DNA from: Dactylellina haptotyla
Taxonomy: Eukaryota > Ascomycota > Orbiliomycetes > Orbiliales > Orbiliaceae
Direction: 5' to 3'
DNA length: 64,000 nt
NCBI GenBank assembly: GCA_031310005.1
Contig: CM062388.1
Coordinates: forward strand, 1,116,001 to 1,180,000
Part shown: in pieces, positions 46,005-58,477 of the stretch
How positions within the stretch are numbered: the first letter of the stretch is position 1
Layout of the letters: the number at the start of each line of letters is the position of its first letter
Position numbers and translations under genes: made by a program
The notes under the pieces: model-generated
What the model was told of the DNA's origin: nothing
Databases searched by the model: none
Seen by the model: only the letters and a program-made list of their open reading frames with translations

Positions 46005-48895
46005 ATGAAAACAGACTTCAATGTAGGTCTCTTCGTCTTATACTCCAGCTCTTTCAGCTCCAATGGACCCTATAAACCGAACATGGACGCTAATATGAGA
46101 ACAGTTTTCAAACCTGCTAGGTACCGTCTACTGCAAAGGCAACCTAGTCTTCACCCCGGATGGCGCCTCTTTGCTGTCACCCGTAGGCAATCGGGTATCT
46201 TGCTTCGATCTTGCAAAGTATGTTCACTCTATTCTTTCTATTTCGACACCGTAGCTAACATCCTGTCTGTCATAGTAACAAATCGTTCACCTTCTCGTTC
46301 GCCCACCGCAAGAATGTCGCCCGTATAGCCCTCTCGCCCCAGGGCACCCTCCTCCTCTCGGTCGACGAAGATGGTCGCGCGATACTTACAAACTTTGTCC
46401 GTCGGACGCCCCTATATAGTTTCAACTTCAAATCTAAGGTCTACGATCTCCAATTTGCCCCGGACGGCCGACATTTCGCAGTAGCCACGGGACGAACGGT
46501 AGAGGTATGGAAGACACCAGAGTTTTCACAAGATCGGGAGTTCGCGCCATTTGTGAAGCACAGGGTGTACACCGGGCATTTCGATACTATAAATCGAATC
46601 ACGTGGAGCTCGGATTCCAGGTTTTTTCTGACGGCATCGAAAGACCTAACGTCGAGGATATGGTCACTTAATCCGACGGAGGGCTTCGTTCCAACAATAC
46701 TCGGCGGACATAAAGAATCGGTGATTGGAACATACTTTTCAGCCGATCAGGAAACCTTATACTCCGTCAGTAAAGACGGCGCGGTATTTACCTGGAAGTA
46801 CACCGGCCCGAAGAAGAACGAAATTGAGTTTGAAGACGACCGTTCAGATGCAGTTACCTCCCAGGAACGCTGGCGAATTGTCAAGAAGGACTTTTTCATG
46901 CAGGGCGCCGCCAGTGTAAAGTGTGCTACATACCATACAACTTCTGATTTGCTTGTCGTCGGCTTCTCGTCGGGTATCTTTAGTCTGTATGAAATGCCGG
47001 ATTTCAACATGATCCACACCCTCAGCATCTCGCAAAAAGATATCGACTTTGTAACGATAAACAACTCCGGAGACTGGCTCGCGTTCGCGGCTTCAAAACT
47101 CGGGCAGCTGCTAGTGTGGGAATGGCAATCTGAATCTTACATTCTCAAACAACAAGGTCATTTCGACTCGATAAACGCACTAGTCTACACCCCGGATGGC
47201 CAGAGGGTGATAACTACAGCCGATGACGGCAAGATCAAAGTTTGGGATATCACATCTGGCTTCTGCATCACCACATTCACAGAACACACCTCCGGCGTAA
47301 CAGCGTGCGCCTTCGCCAAACGCGGAAACGTCCTCCTCACAGCTTCTCTCGATGGGTCCATCCGAGCGTGGGATCTGATCCGCTACCGTAACTTTCGAAC
47401 CTTCACCGCGCCGTCGAGATTGCAGTTCTCCTCGCTTACGATAGACCCCAGTGGCGAAGTCGTCTGCGCAGGCTCCCTAGATTCATTCGACATCCACCTC
47501 TGGTCCGTCCAAACTGGCCAACTCTTGGATAGCCTTTCCGGCCACGAAGGCCCTGTCTCATCTCTATCTTTCGCATCCGACGGGAGCAGCCTCGTCAGCG
47601 GCAGCTGGGACCACACCGTTCGCATCTGGAACATCTTCGGCAGAACCCAAATCTCCGAACCATTACAGATGAAATCTGACGTTCTCTCCGTCGCCTTCCG
47701 CCCTGACGGCCGACAAATAGCCGCCTGCACTCTTGACGGTGAAGTCAGCTTCTGGTCTGTTGAGGACGCCGTGCAAACGAGTCACGTAGATGGTCAACGT
47801 GATGTCTCCGGGGGTAGACGTATCGGCGATCGCCGTACTGCCGCGAACAGCGCGTCTGGTAAGAACTTCAATACGATCTGTTATAGCGCGGATGGTACAT
47901 GCGTACTCGTCGGCGGTAATAGCAAGTACATTGTCCTCTACGATGTGGATACCGGCTCCCTACTCAAGAAATTCAGCGTCTCGGTCAATCTCTCCATCGA
48001 TGGGACTCAAGAGATGCTGAATAGCAAGAATATGACGGAAGCAGGTCCCATAGACCTTATCGACGATCAGGGTGAAGCGTCCGATCTCGAAGACAGAATC
48101 GACAGATCCCTACCCGGGGCGTCCCGCGGTGATGCATCAGTGCGCGCAACCCGCCCACAGATCAGAGTTTCCTCCGTTTCCTTCTCGCCTACGGGCAGAT
48201 CGTTCGCTGCGGCATCGACTGAAGGGCTGCTAATTTACTCCCTGGATAACTACTACACCTTCGACCCATTCGATCTAGAAATCGACATAACTCCCGCGAG
48301 TATCCTGGGCACCTTGAAGAGGAAAGAATATCTAAAAGCACTAGTCATGAGTTTCAGACTCAACGAAAAATATCTAATTCATCAAGTATACGAATCAATA
48401 CCTGCAGCAGATATCAAACTCGTGGTGAAGGAATTACCAGTAGTGTATCTCTCGAGGTTATTGACTTTTATCGCAAAAATATCAGAGGAGAGCCCACATT
48501 TAGAGTTCCACTTGCTGTGGTTCGAGGCCGTGTTGAGCTTGCACGGACGGTACCTGAGAGGTCAAGCCGGTAGATTTGGAAGCGAATTGCGGATGGTGCA
48601 GAAGTGTGTGGTGGGCATTCAGACCGAACTGGCGAGATTGTAAGTATCATAACCCAGTTTGTATCTTTTTATTGCGAACGGATAACTAATGTCCAAATAC
48701 AGAGCCGACGAAAATATATATACATTGGACTACCTGCTTTCTAAACCCAAATCGAGTAAGCAAGGAAAATCGAAGACGATGTTGCTGATGGCACCAGGCA
48801 GCGACGAGAGCGACGAAGGAGATATCCAGATGAATGGCGATTCGCCGGAAGATGGTGCCGGATGGGGCGGTTTCAGCGATAGTGACGACGAGTGA
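46005..48895 (+). CDS. PWP2: PWP2/UTP1, WD40 subunit of the UTP-B complex (SSU processome)
   Basis: Nucleolar scaffold for early 18S rRNA processing. Exons are 46005-46022, 46105-46217, 46276-48639 and 48703-48895; 895 aa. The six-codon first exon (MKTDFN) joins to FSNLLGTVYCKGNLVFTPDG, the typical start of the family. Two seven-bladed WD40 propellers are visible as repeated GH...W/D units, for example GHKESVIGTYFS, GHFDSINALVYTPDG and GHEGPVSSLSFASDGS. The C-terminal helical UTP domain begins near SILGTLKRKEYLKALVMSF. The last exon adds an acidic tail (SDESDEGD, then GWGGFSDSDDE), as in other PWP2 proteins. No anomalies. Confidence 0.96.
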
Positions 48896-49374
48896 TAATC
48901 TAGAAGGGCCTTTATGATGTGATGAGTGCCCAGAGTAGTGTACGATATCTGATCGGCTGAATATCCTTTTATTCTTTGTATCTTTAGTATAGATGGTGTA
49001 TACGACACAATTTAGAAACATATTTTTGGATAGCATATGCACGAATATTTGAATCTTCCGTGCTAATTATACAACACCTTGCTCCTGGTATAAGTTCTAC
49101 GAAAGTATGGGAATGGTATGTTAGTTATAGATTGAATCCATTCTCATTCAATCTATATAAGGCAGCCATCCTCATTATTAACTAGTTATACACAAGTATT
49201 CGTCCTCCGTCTCTCTAGTTAAGTATAAAAATAAAACAAAAATAGCAGAATATCCTAAACGCCGTTTTCGCCCGATCCACCGAATTTATGCCTTTTAATA
49301 AATCTTGCGACCGAAAAATAATATACGAAAGGACAAAACAAAAGGCAAACAGATATATAGTGTACAAACGAATA
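48896..49374. other. Convergent intergenic region
   Basis: AT-rich 3' flanks of PWP2 and the uncharacterised gene that follows. No gene is seen. Confidence 0.6.
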
Positions 49375-51111
49375 TTAAAGAGGTAGATAATAGAAACGAG
49401 GTTTGCCCTCTTTTGTTTTCACCTCCAACCAATCACTTCCGTCTAACTCTTCCGCCTTGTTCGCAGCCCTTGCCTCCTCCCTCATCCTCCTCTTCTTTTG
49501 AACTGCCTTCGCATACTTTCTCTTTTTGGCTTCGAATCTATCCATCGTTGACTCGAAATTATGAGGCCTCATGAAAGCTTTTATAAAGTCCGCCCAGCGC
49601 GGCTCGTAATAATGAAACTCATCATCTTTGGGGTGAATTGAGCCTTCCGGTTCTTGGAGTAGGAGATCGAATGTGGTTGGGTTTCCCGGATTTGCTCGAC
49701 GTTCCTCTTCCGCCAAGCTGAAATCCCGGGTTTCCAGTGATGCAACAAAACTGTTCGTACGGCGCATCTTCGCCTTGTGCTCAGGACTTGATGTTTCCAA
49801 GCTCAAATCTCCCTTGGCCGCCGCATTCTCAGCATCTTTGGCAATTTCTTCATCATCTTTCGAGATGTCCTCGAACTTCCGCTTGAACCCCGTGATCCTT
49901 GGAAAATTCGCCGACTGCGTTTCATATAACGGGTCTCGTGGGGGATCAATTTCTAATTCGAGGTCGTCCCAAAGCCATGCATGCATCCTGACTGCATGAT
50001 CTATGGGAGTAGGACTGCCAGACGCGAATGCGAGCTCGAACCCGCTCTCTTTATTATGGACGCGCCACGCGATTCGAGCGTGGTACCGCCTATCCCTCTC
50101 CATTTCAAAGTTCCTGAAGTCCTTAATCATTGTGAAGTGCTCACGTCTGAGCCGCCCCAATTTGAACATGTTGTTCGGAGTACGACTGTGTTTGTCTTCT
50201 GTTGTTTCTATAATCGACTCTATTCTTCTGTCGGAGTAGCCATCAAGCACGAGGCGCCATTTTCTCTCAAAGTTCTTTCGAATATTCCCGTCCCAGTCGA
50301 ATTTCCCGTCGTGTATTGTCAGCGGGAATATTCCTTCGTCAAGACCAAGGTACAGTATCAAAGGGTGATTTTCAGTACGAAAAGCTATGTCCAAACAGGC
50401 AACGGCGTCGGAAAACGCCGGGTAATCTTCTCTCGATGGCTTGGGAGCAGAATTAGGCCAATATGGGTTCTCGGAACGGTTAGCACTTCTCCAGAATCCA
50501 TATGTGATAACAGTCATCTCAAACTGGTTGCTTGGAGGATTTGCGGTATCATAATTCGAGTTGAGGTAGTGCAACCAGAAACGGATCTCATTATTTAAGC
50601 TTGAGAAATATTTGGGATTCTTGGCACATTCCCTTTGTCTCTCTTTGAGAAACCAGGTCAATGCTCTCAGCTCTTCGTCTTCAGATAATACACCCAGTTT
50701 TACTTCGTCTGCTGTATAAAATGAGCCGATAATTCGACCAGCCGATCCGTGCGGGAACTGGTAACGCGATATAGGAGGCCCTAACTTTTGATCTTCGAAC
50801 CTTTTCCTCTGCGCTGCAAGTTTTTCTTCTATCTCCTTCAGAACGTCATTTGATCTAGAACTATTTACGAGGGTCGATTCATCGATGAAATTATGAAGTG
50901 GGGGTTTGTAACTAGGAGGAGTTTTGATATCGCTATGAAGCGTTGTTAGTTCATTCGTTAGAGTCAACCCATCCATTGGACTATTGTCGTAGTAATTTCG
51001 TTCGCACTGCTTGCGAGGTGAATTGGGCTCGTCGAAATCGTGGAAAAGAGTGTCAGGGTTCCCGTCCCTGTAATCTTCTAATATTGCTTTGAACGCTTCT
51101 TCAGTACGCAT
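49375..51111 (-). CDS. Uncharacterised conserved-looking protein, 578 aa
   Basis: Single exon from the first ATG (51111). The open frame actually extends, without an ATG, back to the CTK1 stop codon at 51250-51252 and is Pro/Ser-rich there. A central ordered region contains GSAGRIIGSFYTADEVKLG, a Trp-rich segment (RFWLHYLNSNY, VITYGFWRSANRSE, NPYWPNS) and ARIAWRVHNKESGFELAFA. A basic C-terminal helix (RFEAKKRKYAKAVQKKRRM) and the ending DWLEVKTKEGKPRFYYLPL follow. I do not recognise the family. The basic helix and acidic/lysine patches suggest a nuclear protein, but this is inference. An upstream short exon inside or before the CTK1 3' end is another possible start. Confidence 0.78.
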   Translation of the reverse strand: MRTEEAFKAILEDYRDGNPDTLFHDFDEPNSPRKQCERNYYDNSPMDGLTLTNELTTLHSDIKTPPSYKPPLHNFIDESTLVNSSRSNDVLKEIEEKLAAQRKRFEDQKLGPPISRYQFPHGSAGRIIGSFYTADEVKLGVLSEDEELRALTWFLKERQRECAKNPKYFSSLNNEIRFWLHYLNSNYDTANPPSNQFEMTVITYGFWRSANRSENPYWPNSAPKPSREDYPAFSDAVACLDIAFRTENHPLILYLGLDEGIFPLTIHDGKFDWDGNIRKNFERKWRLVLDGYSDRRIESIIETTEDKHSRTPNNMFKLGRLRREHFTMIKDFRNFEMERDRRYHARIAWRVHNKESGFELAFASGSPTPIDHAVRMHAWLWDDLELEIDPPRDPLYETQSANFPRITGFKRKFEDISKDDEEIAKDAENAAAKGDLSLETSSPEHKAKMRRTNSFVASLETRDFSLAEEERRANPGNPTTFDLLLQEPEGSIHPKDDEFHYYEPRWADFIKAFMRPHNFESTMDRFEAKKRKYAKAVQKKRRMREEARAANKAEELDGSDWLEVKTKEGKPRFYYLPL

Positions 51112-51249
51112 TCTTGAGTCGGTAGGTGGACTCGACGGCGATGGAGGTATGTATTTGCGAATTCGGGAGACTGGTGTGGGGGGATCGTATGCTGGGCTCA
51201 GCGGCCGGGGAGGCAATAGGATGCGGCCAGCGCCATCACACCCACCCCT

Positions 51250-54200
51250 CTAGGGTTGCGATTTGGCAGCTTTGGCGGACGCGCTCTGGCGCTCCCGTTC
51301 TCGTTTTCTATTTCTTTTGCTTTCAAGCTCATGCCAATCGCCACCCAATGTTTTTAACCTAATGTTAGAATATTTGATTAGCGTTGGCTGATATATAAAG
51401 ATGAAAATCAGAGGGCAAAACATACGCTGTGCGTTCCATTTTTGGCTCGTTGGTGAAGTAAGGGTTCTCCAACACCTGTTCCGCAGTTGGTCTCTTTACC
51501 GGGTCATATGTGAACATCGCTTGCGCAAGCTCAAGGGCATCCTGGGGGACCAGTGCGCTGAATTTGGTCATAAAGCAGGAATCGTAGCGGACCTCCGGAC
51601 GTAGCATAGTAAACCACGCCGTGTACTTCCATCCTGGCCAACTTGAGGAACTCGGTGTCCCCAGAATATGCCATATGCAGTCGAGTTGAGATATTTCATT
51701 TGTTCCCGGGAAGATTGCTTTTCGGGTAAACAGTTCCATGAAAACGCAACCTCCACTCCAAACGTCTGGACCGGTCGTATACTGTGTTTCGCCAAGAAGA
51801 ATCTCCACGGGGCGATACCATAGAGTGATAATACGATTTGTATAATGTTGTACATTCCTCTTGTCGTATTGGCGAGCTAGACCAAAGTCCGCAATTTTGA
51901 GCTGGCCGTCGGAATTAATTAAAATGTTGGAACTCTTGATGTCTCGGTGAAGGATACCACAGTGGTGTATATGCTTCAAACCACTGAAAAATTGGAAAGC
52001 GAGATCTTTTATGTTTGCCGGAGTGAGACGGAAAGTTGGATGATTGAGCACACCAGTCAAGTCGTGGTCCATATACTCAAAGATCATGTAAAACCCATCT
52101 AAGAAGGCGTTAGCATAACTCAGTCCTAAGAAGTTTGAAGAAGGACAGTATCTTACTCTGCTCAACCATGTTATCCAAGAGATGGATAATCTTGTCGTTG
52201 TCTTTGCCATTAGTTAGACGCTGAAGAATCTTGATCTCGCGAGCGGCAGTAATTGGAAACTGGATACTTCTGTTAGCTTCTCAGATTCCCATTAAGAAAC
52301 ATTGTGAAGCTGTATAAACTTACCCCATCCTTTTCGGAGGACATTCGGACTCGCTTGAGGGCGACAAGCTGTTTAGTCATCCAGTTTTCGGCTTTGTATA
52401 CCTGCCCGTAGGTTCCTTCACCGACGAGGCCGATACGGTGAAATGGGGTCTTCCGTGAGATGATCACACGGGGAGTAGGTAGTTCGCGCTTGGCAGGTTT
52501 TGGCTGTGGGGTTTCACGGTTCGGAGTCGAGGTAGCCCCTGCGTGTTTCCTCGGAGCGACAGGAACAGAATTGGATGAAGTGCCTAAAGCACGTCGCATC
52601 AAGCCGAACTCTGGGTTCCTGGGTCCTGTCGGAAGTCTGCCTTTTGGAGCGGAGCTCAAGATACTGAACTTGATCTTAGCTTTAGAAGCGTCCATAGGGG
52701 CAGGTTTCGGCGAAGAGTCGATGGTGGATGCATCGGATCGCGGTCCGCGTGGCGCATTCGGTGGGGGCATTAGTGCTGCATCTCTCTCAGCACGTGTTTC
52801 AGATGATGGTGGGGGAGGTGATTCCGGGTACGGCTCCAAAGCAGTCTCAAGACTAACGGGCTCTTGTTCCGTCGGTTTCTCTTCAGTAGGATCAACAAGA
52901 ACGTCATCTTCGTTAGTATAGGGATCAGGTGTATGCTCCCGAGAACGGATATCATTCCTTCGCGAGTCATCACTAGAGACCGACGAGGGAGGGTCGTGCT
53001 CATCAACAAAACCACGACTCTTTGGACCAGTCGGAATCGAGTTTTCACTTCTGTATGGAGAAGCAGATCTTCCTCTTCGATCATCGTTGCCGTTGTATGA
53101 ATCGGCCAGTCTTCGTTGTTTCCTCCGTCGAGACCTAGCATTACTAGGAGGCCCGCGTCGGTCAAATTCTTTGTCTCTAGGCCCTTTGGGATAAGGGGGG
53201 CCAGTTGGGCGTCCCGGCCTAGTGCCTTCTCTCCCTTGACCATCTCTCCCTGGACCATCTCTCCCTGGGCCGTCTCTCCCTGGGCCATCTCTTCCTGGGC
53301 CATCTCTTCCTGGGCCATCCCTGCCGCGACCATCCCGTGGGCCGGGGCCAGGCTCTGGAATGTGTCTACGCTTAGACCAAGGCGATAATGATCGAGACCT
53401 GGCACGTGGGACATGCCCAATTTCAGAAGATATCTCTCCTCGACCGGATTGCATATCGGCAGATTGGCGTCGTTCCTTGGAGAAATGTTTGGGTCCATCA
53501 TGATTCGTATTCTCCGACGCACCCTTCTTAGCAAGAGAGGACATGACATCATCGGATGATTGCGTCGATGCTCTTCGCGGAATCGGCGAAACGCTAGTTC
53601 GTGACCCCGGTGACAGGTTTCGACGTACGGGCGACTTTCTTCGGCGTGGGCGTTTATCTCCTTTCTTCTTGGGATATGGAGGTGGTGACCTGCTGCGGCC
53701 TGGGGAGAATCGTCTGCTCCTACTGGGTGGATACGATTTGTGAGGGCCGGGTGAGCGGCGTGGGCCACGGGGGCCAAGGTCGTCGTTATCGCGAGAACGA
53801 GACCTGTGACGTCGGCCATCTTCGGTTGCATCTCGCTTGCCTCGACGGTCTGGTGAGTCTCGGCGTGAACGACGAGAGTCTTCCGGCGAGCGGCGTCTGG
53901 ACCTCGACCTGGATCTCTTAGATCGATGTCTGTGGCTAGGCGGAGCTCGTGAATCTGGTGAACGGCGTCTTGGGGATCGTGATCGAGGATCACGTCGTGA
54001 CCTCTTGGAGGATTTATGCGGGGAGATGCTGCGAATCCTCTTCGGAGATTTGCCGCGTATTTCGGATTTCGTAGTTAGATCGAGGTTATCAGGGTCGTCG
54101 CCGTGCTTGCTGCGTCGTTCTCGGCTCGGGCGGCGGGGAGACGCGGACCGTCGAAGTAAAGAAACCGAGCGGCGCCTGTCCCGACTGCGTTCCCGGCTAC

Positions 54201-54471
54201 GGCCGCGGCCGCGGTCTCGATCACGTTCTCTTTCGCGGTCTCGTGAAGGTCCAGAGGGTTCTCTAGACGGTGACTGACCGGGGATGTACGTGTCTACTGC
54301 TCCCTTTCTTTTCCTGGTAGAAGGATGCCTGGGGGGGCTCCTCTTCCGTTCTCTGCTGGGCGAACGACTGCGGTAGCGTCTCTTGGATCGGTCTGGTCTT
54401 TCATCGCCACCAGGGGGCTGCTTGCCAGAGACCGGACGCCAAGTGTCGTGAGAGGACTTACTTTTAGTCAT
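51250..54471 (-). CDS. CTK1: CTD kinase I catalytic subunit (CTK1 / CDK12-type kinase)
   Basis: Cyclin-dependent kinase that phosphorylates Ser2 of the RNA polymerase II CTD. Exons are 52324-54471, 52157-52259, 51426-52098 and 51250-51358; 1010 aa. The first ~500 residues are an Arg/Ser-rich region, with five tandem GRDGP units and related variants around residues 380-416, then Pro-rich sequence. The kinase domain starts near residue 677 (GLVGEGTYGQVYKA). It has the catalytic Lys in VALKRV, a PITAARE helix (the CDK12/CTK1 type), HRDIKSSNIL, DFGLAR and a YRPVEILLG T-loop exit. The last exon encodes the basic C-terminal helix LESKRNRKRERERQ. The usual small residue at HRDIKGSN is Ser here. The TAG stop is directly in frame with the next ORF. 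Confidence 0.94.
53226..53330 (-). repeat. 15-bp tandem repeat inside CTK1
   Basis: About seven imperfect 15-bp units, phased at 53241, 53256, 53271, 53286, 53301 and 53316. They encode the pentapeptide GRDGP and variants in the RS-rich arm of the kinase. The period is a multiple of three, so length change keeps the frame. Confidence 0.8.
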
Positions 54472-57400
54472 TGTGACGGATAGGGTAGAAGAAGTCGTGA
54501 GAATACGTCGTGGGAATGCAAATTGATGTTTGCAATGATCAGAACAAGTAGATGGCCCGGTATCAAATTATGTGATAAATAAGTAATGGGGGTGTTCAGA
54601 TGTTGCAGGGCAAGATGCAAACACGAGGATATAGAAGAAAGATATGTGTTAGAAGTGATGAGAAGGTTCGTTGGTGAAGAATTGAGGTAGCAGACGGTCG
54701 TCGGTCGTTGAGGTTGAGAAGGGGAGAAAAATTATGCTGTTTTGCAACGGAAAGATTCAGCAACAATGCGAAGCTAATGGAGAAAATAAAATGGCTTGTG
54801 AGAATTTTCTTGAGATCGTGAAAGAGCAAAAATGACGCTTCGTGAGATGATAGGCTGTTTGTTCGATGAGGTCTCGAGTTTGCGTGCCTATGGCGATGGT
54901 GGTTGATGTTGATGCTGATGCGGTGACGAAGTGAAGAAGTTGTTGCGAAGGAAGTTGAAGATGGAAGCCGTTGAAGATGGCGATGGGCCTCAAATACAAA
55001 ACAAAACCGCTGCCGCCGACAACGACGTCGAGCGTGCAGGAAACACGGTTCCTCTGCTCTGCACTCGCCCGCCGTCAAACAGAAAGTGGCGATAGATGTG
55101 AGCCCGTCGCCAAACCAACCACGTCCTGCTGTCCTGCTCCAACCGCTTGGCCGACGCAGAAAGGCAGTATATACACTCCAGCCTCGGTCCTGAAACCAGG
55201 CCTCGAGCGGCAGCCGCCGTCTGTCGTCGTCTACTCCGCCGTGTAGAATGGCACGATGCGGGATCGATGCCTCCCTTACGAGCAAGCGAACAGAAGGACG
55301 CTGTTCAAAAGTGTCCTCCTTTTTGCTTCCAAGATACCGGGACGTCACAAGCAACTAGAATTCCTTCTACCAGGTACCGTCGAGGTCGCCAATACCATCG
55401 TCGACAAGACCGCAAACAATAGAGGTAGCGAGGACCAAGTCGAAATTATCGGTACGGGCTATGTCGAAATGGGGGTTATCCGGGTGGAATCGTGGGATTG
55501 AGGGGATGTGAGGCTGTCAAGTTCAAAGGTGCTGTTGACAGTGGCGATGGGGCGGTGGGTGGTGTTGCTAACAAACTGCTGATAGGCTTCAAACGGTACA
55601 CTGTCTGAAACAAAGAAACGAACCTCTGTCAGTATACCTGATGGTAAAGAGTACGTGCGTCCGGGCGTCCGTCTTCCTGTACGTTTGAAGGCCCTGAGGG
55701 TTGTATCGAGAGGAAAGAGCAAGTACAGCAGTACCTCTCAGAAGGGTTCAGGTCCACACAACCTCTACGATCAAACAACCGCGACCTAAAAGATCTCGAT
55801 TCCTTATCCCGCGCGACCTGTCTGAACGGTTCGTCACACGATGGTTGGCAGCCTCGAGGTACCGCAGGCGGTCGTCCCAGCGTCGTCCGGGAATATAAGA
55901 TACGCAGACCACAGCGTGAGCCTGAAGTCCTGAGTGTCCAAAGTCGACGACGATTCGAAGCCGGATCGGTTTGATATTTTTTTCGATGTTTGAAATTTTG
56001 AAGTCGCGGGTTGGCCTGCCAGGAAATATTCTCGAAATTTGTTCCGTTTGCTTCGCTTTCCTCCTTTTCGGGCCTGGTTCCCGAGCCCCGCTGCCCGGAA
56101 GTCTCGTCAGAAGGTTACCCCTGTGCCAGTCTGGTTTGCCATTGCGTTGGTCGTTCCCGGGCCCTCTTTCCCTTGATATTCGGTTCTCCTCCTCGTTTGA
56201 ACATCTATTCAAACAGTAGCTGCAGCTGGCTGGCTTGGTCGGCGAGAGATTCGTATCTCAATCGGCTTCTTTAGCCAAAAGCGCAGGTGCTTCGTATGCT
56301 CCGGGAAGGCTGCTCGCCGAACAAAACAATCATTTCATGTTCGGCATGCAGCCATCACCGAAGATTTCGGCTGTGGCGGGCAGGCAGAAAGAGCGTCCTG
56401 CCGGACAGGTTTACAGCACGATATCACGACTAAAGCTACTATTTACAAGATGTGTTTTGGATGCCAGTATCTGGCACCAGGAGGAATAAGCTCCTCTTCG
56501 GCCAGCCGATATCCCAGGGACACGTGTTTCTGAGAGGGGCTTCGTCCCGCCCTCAATGGCGGACCCAAGGCCAATGATAGCCGACAGAGGACCATCTGCA
56601 GGTCGATGGTGTGAGGTCGACAAGGTTGTAAGTTGATTAGAGAGCGTTTCGGCATGCTGGGGCACCTTTGAAATCTTCTAGGCAGCGAGCATCAAAACCG
56701 GCCTCTGCTCATAAAATAGATCTGAGATGGAAAGGCGGTACCCGGTCTTCATGACGAGTGCACCGGCGAAATGGCGGTGGTGATGATAGCCAGGTATCAA
56801 TCAACCCCAGGACTGGGTATCTTCCCCACGGTTGACAAAAGGCAGCGTGGCCCGAATCCAAGAGTGAATATCCATCCGTCTTTGTTCCAAAACTTCAAAT
56901 CCCGTATCGGATAGTTCCGGCAGCACAAGACTCGGAAGTTCTATGCCAAAAATTCAGCGTCGAGGTTGTCGCATGAAACAAATCATGAATCCTTTCCTCC
57001 GCTACAGGCCAATATTGCAATGTCCACGCGCAGACAACAGCGGCCGTGGCGCCATCAAAAAGTCGAATACACCGGGTAGGCCTAAGAAAAACCGTCGCTA
57101 AGCAGCCTCATGTCATGTCATGGCCTGGCCTTTCGCGATTCGATGACGAGGCCCAAAGTTGAGCCTCCGACTTCCGATCTGACGCAGGGCCTTTCTGCGG
57201 TGAAGGCCCGCCGCAACACCCCCAAATCCACCACCCGGAACACCATCACCATCATAGTTCTGCTGCTCGATTAGCAGGACGTATATGTATCTTTCGCGAG
57301 CACTCCGGAATGCTGTTCTTCTTCTTCTGCTCTGTTTGTTCTCCTTCGTTCCTCCTTCCAGCCAGTCGAGGCTTCCGTCGTTCTCTAAAAAGTTTTTGCA

Positions 57401-57610
57401 ACGCTACGGAACAGAAGGAGGAGGAGGAAGAGGAGGCGAGAAACCAGGAAACACGCCAGCGATTGAAATGGGCGACCGCCCAAATTTCTGGGTCCGCGGC
57501 TTGGCGTTTCCCGGCCCAGCGCCAAAAAACTAACCTCCAAAAAATTTCAATTATCAAATCCCGGAATCCAACTCTTTGCCTATTTCGCATCAACCATAGC
57601 TCAATCCACA
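54472..57610. other. Large intergenic region between CTK1 and RRP15
   Basis: About 3.1 kb between divergent genes. It holds both promoters and probably a long CTK1 leader. Open frames on both strands near 54.6-55.5 kb have skewed, low-information composition, and I do not accept them as genes. From 55.5 to 57.6 kb nothing is supportable. Confidence 0.5.
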
Positions 57611-58477
57611 ATGTCCATACCCCCAACCAAGAAGCGGAAACTCGGCGCCGCAGCTGCAGCTGCCTCGGAGGGTGCAAAACTTACCAAGTCAACCTCCCTA
57701 AAACCCAGCCTGAAATCCTCAACATCCAAACCGCAATCGACAAGAGCGCGGCGGCCACCACCCCCAGAAGACGACGAGGAAATCCAAGCATCTTCAAACT
57801 CCAATGACGACAGTGATCACTCCGTCGACAACGACGGCGACGTCTCCGACACCAACAAGTCTGACGCCGACTCCTCAGACTACGATCTAAATTCGACGGA
57901 CGACGAAGACCTTGAAGATGATGAATTCCCCACCGAACTCCTCGACGCCGCCAGCGCCAAAAAGCGCAAACGCAGCGACCCCACCGCCTTTGCGACATCT
58001 ATGTCCAAAATTTTGGGGTCACATTTGACCTCCGCGGCCCGCAAAGACCCCATCCTCGTCCGCTCGAAGCAGACAGCCCATAAGATCGATGACCAGAAGC
58101 TCGAAGCCAAGGCGAAGCGACTGCTCACCCAGCAGAAACGGGAAGCGCTAGACAAGGGAAGAGTCAAGGATATCATTCCGAAAGATGACGCGAGTGGTGA
58201 AGAAGTAAAAGCAGTGATGGAGAAGGAGAAAGCGTTGAGAAAGATCGCGCAGAGGGGTGTGATCAAGCTATTTAATGCTGTGAGAGCGGCACAGGTGAAG
58301 GGCGAAGAAGCGAGGAAGGACAGCAAAGTCAAGGGTACACTGGGTATCGACACGAGGAACAAAAATGGTATTTCCACTTTCTACCTCAACCCTGGAGTAG
58401 ATTGCAACTAACATGAGCACCTAGTAACCGAAATATCAAAAGAAAGCTTCTTGGATATGATATCGAAATCCAAATGA
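57611..58477 (+). CDS. RRP15: RRP15-like ribosome biogenesis protein
   Basis: Pre-60S factor needed for 27S pre-rRNA processing. Exons are 57611-58367 and 58425-58477; the 57-nt intron has a GTATTT donor, a CTAAC branch site and a CTAG acceptor. It joins NKN to VTEISKESFLDMISKSK, giving 269 aa. The N-terminal half is basic, then a long acidic, Ser/Asp-rich stretch (about residues 55-115). The conserved Rrp15p domain begins near ATSMSKILGSHL and includes ARKDPILVRSK, AKRLLTQQKREALDKGRVKD and ALRKIAQRGVIKLFNAVRAAQ. Reading through the intron would replace the conserved C-terminus, so the spliced form is preferred. It is convergent with YAH1. Confidence 0.92.

Noticed and set aside
52770-53993. 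407-codon open frame on the minus strand inside the CTK1 coding region
   Set aside because: A shadow of the Arg/Ser-rich CTK1 exon in another frame; the CTK1 frame carries the kinase domain and its splice sites fit.
54596-55354. Open frame of 252 codons on the minus strand upstream of CTK1
   Set aside because: Composition changes along its length and resembles no protein; it overlaps the presumed CTK1 leader and has no splice or motif support.
55256-55501. 81-codon ATG frame on the plus strand
   Set aside because: Short, without motif, signal peptide or neighbour logic; it overlaps the doubtful minus-strand frame above.
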